Assembly (NCBI GenBank): GCA_051984675.1
Contig: JBPYFK010000115.1
Coordinates: 60,915 to 124,914 of the forward strand
Length of the DNA: 64,000 nucleotides
Direction: 5' to 3'
Source: JBPYFK01 sp051984675
Lineage (GTDB): Bacteria; Actinomycetota; Actinomycetes; Mycobacteriales; Pseudonocardiaceae
Part shown: positions 59,524 through 64,000 of the stretch, piece after piece
Position numbering within the stretch: position 1 is the first letter of the stretch
Layout: the number at the start of each line of letters is the position of its first letter
Program-made: the position numbers and the translations under genes
The notes under the pieces: generated by a model
Database searches by the model: none
What the model saw: only the letters and a program-made list of their open reading frames with translations
Told to the model about the DNA's origin: nothing

Positions 59524-60063
59524 TTACTCCGGCGCGGAAGTCGCCTGGTCCGTATCGCCGTTGACCGCCCGCAGCGTCCGCATGGCATCCGCCAGCGCGG
59601 AGGCCGCTTCCGCTCCGAGCGGGGCCAGCACGTGGCGGCGAAGGAGTTCGGCGCAGGCATGCTTGGCCTGCTGGGCGATGGTCAGGCCCTCGTCGGTCAG
59701 CGCGGCGTAGGTGACCCGCCGGTCGCTGGGGCAGGGCTTGCGCTCGATCAGCCCGGCGGCGGCGAGGCGGTCGGCGACCTTGGTGAACCCGCCGCTGCTG
59801 AGCGCGGCCTCGCGAGCGAGTCGCGTCATCGGCATGCGGTGATCCGGCGAGCGCACGAGTCGCAGCAGGATGTCGAACGACGCCGGAGCGAGCCCGAAGC
59901 GCGCACTGATCTCGGACTCCACACGCTCGCTGGTCGCGTGGTAGCCCTCGATCACCAGGCCCCACCAGGTGACGAGCTCGTCGTCATCGGTAGTCGGGTT
60001 CGAGCTTTCCCTGCTCACGGCCTCGGCGCTCACGGTTCGCCCCTCGCTTGGCGTGTCCATCAC
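59524..60063 (-). CDS. MarR-family transcriptional regulator
   Basis: The protein has 179 residues (178 if ATG 60060 is used instead of GTG 60063). The HTH is PASFDILLRLVRSPDHRMPMTRLAREAALSSGGFTKVADRLAAAGLIER, about 58-106, then the wing KPCPSDRRVTYAALTDEG. It is divergent from wrbA; a 7-bp direct repeat GTCTAGC lies in front of it and the wrbA promoter is 40 bases beyond. It probably controls wrbA and itself, perhaps through quinone sensing as in other MarR/quinone-reductase pairs. Confidence 0.9.
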   Translation of the reverse strand: MMDTPSEGRTVSAEAVSRESSNPTTDDDELVTWWGLVIEGYHATSERVESEISARFGLAPASFDILLRLVRSPDHRMPMTRLAREAALSSGGFTKVADRLAAAGLIERKPCPSDRRVTYAALTDEGLTIAQQAKHACAELLRRHVLAPLGAEAASALADAMRTLRAVNGDTDQATSAPE

Positions 60064-60069
60064 CGTCCA

Positions 60070-60089
60070 GTCTAGCCCAAATGTCTAGC
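60070..60089. promoter_or_regulatory. Direct-repeat operator candidate between marR and wrbA
   Basis: GTCTAGC occurs at 60070-60076 and again at 60083-60089, 13 bp apart, between the divergent MarR and wrbA genes. CTAG is scarce in this GC-rich DNA, so two copies so close are notable. Confidence 0.5.
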
Positions 60090-60100
60090 GGGGAAATCTC

Positions 60101-60129
60101 TTGCTAAGAAGATGTTTTCGCGGTAGCTT
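60101..60129 (+). promoter_or_regulatory. wrbA promoter
   Basis: TTGCTA (60101-60106) and TAGCTT (60124-60129) are separated by exactly 17 bases, 60 bases before the wrbA start. Both keep the most conserved positions of the sigma-70 type consensus. Confidence 0.65.
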
Positions 60130-60188
60130 TTAGCTCGGAAGGGATAAGCCTGCCGCGTCCAGCGGCAGCGGCGAAGGAGTCAGAGTTC

Positions 60189-60803
60189 ATGAGTGACCCC
60201 GTCAAGCTCAGCGTCATCTACTACTCGTCCACCGGTACCGGCACCGAGATCGCGAACACGCTGGTGGCCGAAGCCGAGGCCGCCGGCGCGGAGGTGCGCC
60301 TGCGCCGCGCACCCGAGCTCGCCCCCGACGCCGCGATCGACGCCAACCCGGCTTGGCGCGCGAACGTCGATGCCACCCGCTCGGTCCCGGAAGCCACCGC
60401 GGACGACGTGGTGTGGGCCGATGCCGTGATCTTCGGTAGCCCCACCCGCTTCGGCAACATCTCCTCCCAGCTCAAGCAGTTCATCGACACCCTCGGTGGC
60501 GAGTGGGCGCAGGGCCGGCTGGCGGACAAGGTCTACAGCGGGTTCACCTCCAGCGCGTCCAAGCACGGTGGTCAGGAGTCGACGCTGCTGGCGCTGTACA
60601 ACACGATTCACCACTTCGGTGGCATCCTCGTCGCTCCCGGGTACACCGACGGCGCGAAGTTCGCCGACGGCAATCCCTACGGCACCGCGCACGTCGACGG
60701 CCAGGGGCAGTTCAAGGTCGATGACGAGACCCGCACCGCCGCGGCCGTCCAGGCCAAGCGCGTCGTGTCTGTCGCGCGGGCGCTCAACAGCGCCCACGCC
60801 TGA
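60189..60803 (+). CDS. wrbA: NAD(P)H:quinone oxidoreductase, WrbA type
   Basis: The protein has 204 residues with a flavodoxin-like fold. FMN phosphate loop YYSSTGTGTEIANTL is near residue 10, and GSPTRFGNISSQLKQFIDTLGG near 85 and GQESTLLALYNTIHHFGGILV near 130 are WrbA signatures. It performs two-electron reduction of quinones, preventing redox cycling. GAAGGAG precedes ATG 60189, a good promoter lies at 60101-60129, and a strong hairpin terminator ends the unit, so it is monocistronic. The divergent MarR gene probably regulates it. Confidence 0.94.
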   Translation: MSDPVKLSVIYYSSTGTGTEIANTLVAEAEAAGAEVRLRRAPELAPDAAIDANPAWRANVDATRSVPEATADDVVWADAVIFGSPTRFGNISSQLKQFIDTLGGEWAQGRLADKVYSGFTSSASKHGGQESTLLALYNTIHHFGGILVAPGYTDGAKFADGNPYGTAHVDGQGQFKVDDETRTAAAVQAKRVVSVARALNSAHA

Positions 60804-60816
60804 CCGCAGCCGGGCA

Positions 60817-60865
60817 ACAGCAATGGGTCGCGCAGCCACGCCGGGGCTGCGCGACCCATTGCTGT
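60817..60865 (+). terminator. Strong intrinsic terminator after wrbA
   Basis: A perfect 21-bp inverted repeat (arms 60817-60837 and 60845-60865, 7-base loop ACGCCGG) starts 14 bases after the wrbA stop. The second arm is followed by GCTTGCG, without a long T run, as is common in actinomycetes. Confidence 0.85.
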
Positions 60866-60930
60866 GCTTGCGCTAGGTAACCGCTTCGTGACGCGAGTAG
60901 CCCGCGCTTCGATTGCCGCATCACACCTGG

Positions 60931-60993
60931 TTGACAAGAGATGCCCTGACGGCTTTAGCTGAGCCTCGCTTAAATCAGGCAAGGCACACCTAA
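60931..60993 (+). promoter_or_regulatory. Iron-regulated promoter with two tandem iron boxes
   Basis: TTGACA (60931-60936) and TTAGCT (60955-60960, 18-bp spacer) form the promoter of the iron uptake genes. Two 19-bp sequences resembling the IdeR/DmdR consensus follow: TTAGCTGAGCCTCGCTTAA (60955-60973, 13 of 19 matches) and TCAGGCAAGGCACACCTAA (60975-60993, 14 of 19). They overlap the -10 and lie one base apart. Iron-loaded IdeR bound as two dimers would shut off transcription. Confidence 0.75.
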
Positions 60994-61011
60994 ACCAGAC
61001 CGGAGGGCGCT

Positions 61012-61869
61012 GTGCTGCCGACGTTCGTGATCGGCTTACGCGAGGGCTTGGAAGCGTCGTTGATCGTGGGGATCATCGCGGCCTTCCTGGGGCAGCAGAA
61101 GCGGCGGGATGCCTTGCGTCAGGTCTGGCTGGGCGTGGGCGCCGCGGTGCTGCTGTGCCTTGCGATCGGCATCGTCCTCCAGGTGATCTCGCAGAGCCTC
61201 CCGCACCGTGCCCAGGAGGGGCTGGAGACGGTGATCGGCGCGCTCGCGGTAGGCATGGTCACGTACATGATCGTGTGGATGAGCCAGCACTCGCGGGGAT
61301 TGAAGGGTGAGTTGGAGGGGGCCGCCGCGCAGGCGTTGCACAGTGGTTCGGCGCGTGCGCTGGTGGTGATGGCGTTTCTAGCGGTGCTGCGCGAAGGGTT
61401 CGAGACGGCGGTGTTCCTGCTGGCGACCTTCCAGTCCAGCGGCAGCGCCTGGTTGGCCGGATCCGGGGCGGCGCTGGGCATCCTGCTGGCCGCGCTGGCC
61501 GGCTACGGGGTCTACCGGGGTGGGGTGCGGTTGAACCTCTCCCGGTTCTTCCGAATCACGGGTGCGGTGCTGGTGTTGGTGGCGGCCGGGTTGGTGATGT
61601 CCGCGCTGCATTCGGGGCACGAGGCCGGCTGGGTGGCGGTGGGTCAGCAGCAGGCGCTCGACCTGTCGTGGCTGGTGCGCCCGGGCACGCCGTTGTACGC
61701 GCTCTTCGGTGGGGTGCTGGGGATTCAGGCGCACCCGACGGTGGTGGAGACGGCCGGATGGTTGATCTACGCGGTGCCGATGGTGGTGTTCGTCGTCTGG
61801 CCACGGAACGCGCGACCGAAGGTCACAGCACCCGCCACGGTCGCCGTTGAAGCCACCGAGTTGTCCTGA
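61012..61869 (+). CDS. efeU: Ferrous iron permease, EfeU/FTR1 family
   Basis: The protein has 285 residues and seven predicted helices. The two iron-binding REGLE-type motifs are GLREGLEAS (helix 1) and LREGFETAVF (helix 4), as in FTR1 and EfeU. It transports iron across the cytoplasmic membrane after oxidation of Fe(II). GTG 61012 has GGAGG upstream. Two iron boxes overlap its promoter. The next gene, 44 bases on, encodes a cupredoxin-only EfeO-like lipoprotein; the peroxidase EfeB is not in the window. Confidence 0.93.
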   Translation: MLPTFVIGLREGLEASLIVGIIAAFLGQQKRRDALRQVWLGVGAAVLLCLAIGIVLQVISQSLPHRAQEGLETVIGALAVGMVTYMIVWMSQHSRGLKGELEGAAAQALHSGSARALVVMAFLAVLREGFETAVFLLATFQSSGSAWLAGSGAALGILLAALAGYGVYRGGVRLNLSRFFRITGAVLVLVAAGLVMSALHSGHEAGWVAVGQQQALDLSWLVRPGTPLYALFGGVLGIQAHPTVVETAGWLIYAVPMVVFVVWPRNARPKVTAPATVAVEATELS

Positions 61870-61913
61870 ACCGCGGGTCCTGCCGAGTACTTTCAAGAAC
61901 GGAGCTGTCCACT

Positions 61914-62315
61914 GTGAACACGCATGCCCTGGTGCGCCGGACGGCGGCGCTGGTGTCCCTGGCCGCCGTCGGTCTCGCGACCGCTGCTTGCGGCGGCCAG
62001 CAGTTGCCGCCGAACAAGCCGGGGGAGGGTGGCGAGGTCAGGATCGAGCTGACGCCGGACGGCTGCGCGCCGTCGCCCGCCTCGCTTCCGGCGGGAACGG
62101 TGACTTTCCACCTGCACAACACGAACGCGGGCAACGTCACGGAGGCCGAGCTGCTCTCCGGCGGCAACGACCTGGCGGAGAAGGAGGACGTCACGCCGGG
62201 GCTGTCCGGTGACTTCAGCGCCCACCTCGACCCGGGCAGCTACCAGCTCACCTGCCCGGGGGCCAAGCACGACAAGGCCGATTTCAAGGTCACCGGGGTG
62301 AAGCAGGGGTCGTAA
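61914..62315 (+). CDS. EfeO-type cupredoxin lipoprotein (no M75 domain)
   Basis: The protein has 133 residues. It is a lipoprotein: TAALVSLAAVGLATAACGG with the lipobox Cys near 26. The rest is one cupredoxin domain with the EfeO pattern: IELTPDGCAPSPASLPAGTVTFHLHNTN, TEAELLSGG, PGSYQLTCPG and DFKVTG. In E. coli and most actinobacteria this domain is followed by an M75 imelysin domain, absent here; the stop is followed by a terminator, not residual M75 sequence. It could hand oxidised iron or copper to EfeU. GTG 61914 has GGAGC nine bases upstream. It is cotranscribed with efeU. Confidence 0.87.
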   Translation: MNTHALVRRTAALVSLAAVGLATAACGGQQLPPNKPGEGGEVRIELTPDGCAPSPASLPAGTVTFHLHNTNAGNVTEAELLSGGNDLAEKEDVTPGLSGDFSAHLDPGSYQLTCPGAKHDKADFKVTGVKQGS

Positions 62316-62337
62316 GAGTCTGATCGCCGCATAACGT

Positions 62338-62364
62338 GCCCACTGGGCACCGCGCTCAGTGGGC
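62338..62364 (+). terminator. Terminator of the efeU operon
   Basis: GCCCACTG (62338-62345) pairs with CAGTGGGC (62357-62364) around an 11-base loop, and a T/G-rich run (GCGTTGTGTTTGTG) follows. It begins 22 bases after the cupredoxin stop. Confidence 0.7.
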
Positions 62365-62407
62365 GCGTTGTGTTTGTGAGCGGGTAGGGCCGGACCCGGC
62401 GATCCGC

Positions 62408-62436
62408 TTGACTGAGTGAGGACTCACTCATATGCT
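62408..62436 (+). promoter_or_regulatory. Autoregulated promoter of the TetR/drug ABC operon
   Basis: TTGACT (62408-62413) and TATGCT (62431-62436) are 17 bases apart. The spacer and the final -35 base are a perfect 18-bp palindrome, TGAGTGAGGACTCACTCA (62413-62430), the typical TetR operator position. Transcription should begin near 62443-62444, at GTG 62444, giving a leaderless mRNA. Confidence 0.8.
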
Positions 62437-62443
62437 GGTTGCT

Positions 62444-63067
62444 GTGGACACGGAGCACACCCGCCGGAGGGCGCCCGCGATGAGTTCGGACGAGCGCCGG
62501 ACCGCGATCGTGCGCGCTGTCCTGCCGTTGCTGGCCGAGCACGGGGCCAACATCACCACCAAGCAGATCGCCCAAGCGGCCGGGATCGCCGAGGGCACGG
62601 TCTTTCGCGTCTTCAGTGACAAGGACGAGCTGCTGCGCACGTGCGTGGCCGAGGCGTTTCGGACCGACGAAGTCTGTGCCCGGGTTCGCGAGGTGCCCGC
62701 TGACGCGGGGCTCGCCGAGCGCCTGATCGAGGCCGGGGTGCTGTTCGAGGAGCACTTCAGCCGGTTCAGCGAGCTGATGCGCACGCTGGCGACCACCGGT
62801 TACGACATTCGCGAGCACGGTCCGGGGCCCAAGCCCGAGGAGCATCGCGGCCCGCCACCGTTCATGCGTGATCTCGCGGACGCGCTCGCCACCCAGCTGC
62901 GCCCGGACCAGCGGCGGCTACGGATGCCGGTCGACGAGCTCGCACGGATGTATCTGGGTCTGCTGATCAGTATCAGGTTCGACCCGGAGCAGGACCAGGA
63001 CCAGGACAAGCGAGAGGCCATCGCGCGGCGCGTCGATCTCCTGATCCACGGAGCTGTGCACGGCTGA
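62444..63067 (+). CDS. TetR-family transcriptional regulator of a drug ABC exporter
   Basis: The protein has 207 residues from GTG 62444. The ATG at 62432 overlaps the -10 box, so it cannot be transcribed from this promoter. The HTH is RTAIVRAVLPLLAEHGANITTKQIAQAAGIAEGTVFRVFSDKDELL at about 21-66, with the TetR F-x-x-F end. The C-terminal domain holds a DQDQDK repeat region and a basic end. A perfect palindrome between -35 and -10 indicates autorepression. The DrrA-like ATPase starts 22 bases after its stop, so the repressor controls the exporter. Confidence 0.92.
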   Translation: MDTEHTRRRAPAMSSDERRTAIVRAVLPLLAEHGANITTKQIAQAAGIAEGTVFRVFSDKDELLRTCVAEAFRTDEVCARVREVPADAGLAERLIEAGVLFEEHFSRFSELMRTLATTGYDIREHGPGPKPEEHRGPPPFMRDLADALATQLRPDQRRLRMPVDELARMYLGLLISIRFDPEQDQDQDKREAIARRVDLLIHGAVHG

Positions 63068-63089
63068 TGGGGGCTGTGGGAAGGACATC

Positions 63090-64000
63090 ATGGAAAAGTC
63101 GGTCATCGAGGTGACACACCTGAGCAAGCGGTTCGGCAAGGTGACCGCGCTCGACGACGTGAGCCTGCGGGTGCCGGAAGGTACGGTGCTCGGGCTGCTG
63201 GGGCACAACGGTGCTGGCAAGACCACTCTGGTCAACATCCTGAGCACCCTGCTGCCGCCGAGCGCGGGCGCCGCGCGGGTGGCCGGATTCGACGTGGTGC
63301 GGCAGAGCCGCCAGGTCTGCGCGCGGATCGGCCTCACCGGCCAGTTCGCCGCGGTGGACGGTCAGTTGTCGGGGTGGGACAACCTGGTGCTGATCGCCCG
63401 GCTGCTCGGCGCGAGCAGGCGTGAGGCCCGGCAACGCGCCGACGAGCTGCTGGCCCTGTTCGAGCTCACCGACGCGGCCAAGCGCCCGGCCCGCACGTAC
63501 TCGGGCGGCATGCGCCGCCGGTTGGACCTCGCCGCGAGCCTGGTCGGGCACCCGGAAGTGATCTTCCTGGACGAGCCCACCACCGGGCTCGACCCCGCCA
63601 GCCGGCTGGGTATGTGGCGGATCGTGGAAACGCTCGTGGCCGACGGCACGACCGTCCTGCTCACCACCCAGTACCTGGAGGAGGCCGACCGGCTCGCCCA
63701 CAACATCGTCGTCGTCGACCACGGCCAGGTGATCGCCGAGGGCACTGCCGCAGAGCTCAAGGCGAGCCTGGGCAACACGATCGTCGAGGTACGTCTCGCC
63801 GATGCGGCAGCTGCCCGACGTGCATCGGCCCACCTCCAGCGCGTCGGGCCGGCTGAAGTGGCGGACGACGGGCACACGGTCGCGGTGCAGGTTGCCGACA
63901 GCGGCCGATCGGTCGTGAGCGTGGTGCGCGTCCTCGAGCAGGACGGGCTCGAGCCTGAGTCGTTGTTCGTTCGAGAGCCCACGCTCGACGACGTGTTCCT
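63090..64000 (+). CDS. Drug-type ABC transporter ATPase, DrrA-like (3' partial)
   Basis: At least 303 residues are visible; the frame is still open at the right edge. Walker A LLGHNGAGKTTLVN lies near residue 36, the Q-loop ARIGLTGQFAAVDGQLSGWDNL near 76, signature TYSGGMRRRLDLAASLVG near 136, Walker B VIFLDEPTTGLDP near 156, and switch His replaced by Gln (LLTTQYLEEADRLA), as is common in DrrA-type exporters. The C-terminal extension ends REPTLDDVFL, the DrrA-family tail. It powers export of a drug or lipid with an ABC-2 permease expected beyond the window. A ribosome site (AAGGA) precedes ATG 63090. Regulation is by the upstream TetR gene. Confidence 0.93.
   Translation, partial: MEKSVIEVTHLSKRFGKVTALDDVSLRVPEGTVLGLLGHNGAGKTTLVNILSTLLPPSAGAARVAGFDVVRQSRQVCARIGLTGQFAAVDGQLSGWDNLVLIARLLGASRREARQRADELLALFELTDAAKRPARTYSGGMRRRLDLAASLVGHPEVIFLDEPTTGLDPASRLGMWRIVETLVADGTTVLLTTQYLEEADRLAHNIVVVDHGQVIAEGTAAELKASLGNTIVEVRLADAAAARRASAHLQRVGPAEVADDGHTVAVQVADSGRSVVSVVRVLEQDGLEPESLFVREPTLDDVF

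Overview
This 64-kb window is high-GC DNA with strong G/C at third codon positions, frequent GTG/TTG starts and several apparently leaderless genes. Together with F420-type (PPOX) oxidoreductase, DUF2505, DUF1540, snapalysin and dosR-type nitroreductase families, this points to a soil actinomycete. Pseudonocardiales (Amycolatopsis/Saccharopolyspora-like) is my best guess, but no rRNA or marker gene fixes it. Both ends cut through genes: a hydroxyacid-oxoacid transhydrogenase-like dehydrogenase at the left and a drug-type ABC ATPase at the right. No tRNA, rRNA, CRISPR array or prophage was seen, and no gene-free stretch exceeds about 260 bases.

Layout. 1-9.5 kb: Fe-ADH, MFS exporter, YjbR protein, a divergent TetR/P450 pair sharing a palindromic operator, a zinc alcohol dehydrogenase, a TetR relic, a GH172 glycosidase and a ClC chloride protein with its MarR gene. 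10-15 kb: secreted arylsulfotransferase-like protein, snapalysin-like protease and a two-gene ABC exporter. 15.4-20.4 kb: homogentisate operon (MBL-fold protein, FAD hydroxylase, homogentisate dioxygenase, an unknown 297-residue protein and a frameshifted tail of fumarylacetoacetase). 20.4-22.6 kb: GlsB-type membrane protein and GTP-dependent PEP carboxykinase. 22.7-27.2 kb: an unassigned catabolic operon (MFS importer, Asp/Glu-racemase-like protein fused to GAF, CE4 deacetylase-like hydrolase, GntR regulator, possible 53-codon peptide) with a GntR-style operator in its promoter.

27.3-33.4 kb: AcuI-type reductase, glycolate-oxidase-like protein, DUF2505 protein, alpha/beta hydrolase, and a P450 reduced to fragments and split by an internally deleted TnpB element. 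32.6-40.4 kb: GntR/UTRA regulator and a nucleoside (BMP-type) ABC importer whose two permeases are fused into one polypeptide, then an MFS gene and a LysR relic. 40.4-46.4 kb: ectoine/hydroxyectoine importer (ehuABCD) and two acyl-CoA dehydrogenases behind tandem operator boxes. 46.5-54.2 kb: MFS, PPOX protein, LysR, thiol dioxygenase-like cupin, APC permease, truncated DUF1540, HAD-OtsB fusion and nitroreductase. 54.3-64 kb: MarR plus a DHA2 exporter with C-terminal beta-sandwich repeats, an L-fucose-type oxidation pair, MarR/WrbA, an iron-regulated EfeU plus cupredoxin, and a TetR-controlled drug ABC exporter.

The overall picture is a metabolic accessory region: many short regulator-plus-transporter-plus-enzyme cassettes, mostly with recognisable operators. 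At least six eroded genes lie at cassette junctions (TetR at 6.3 kb, fahA at 20.1 kb, P450 and TnpB at 31-32 kb, LysR at 40.3 kb, DUF1540 at 51.5 kb). This suggests repeated deletion and insertion at cassette borders. All functional assignments rest on motif recognition and family knowledge, without database searches.
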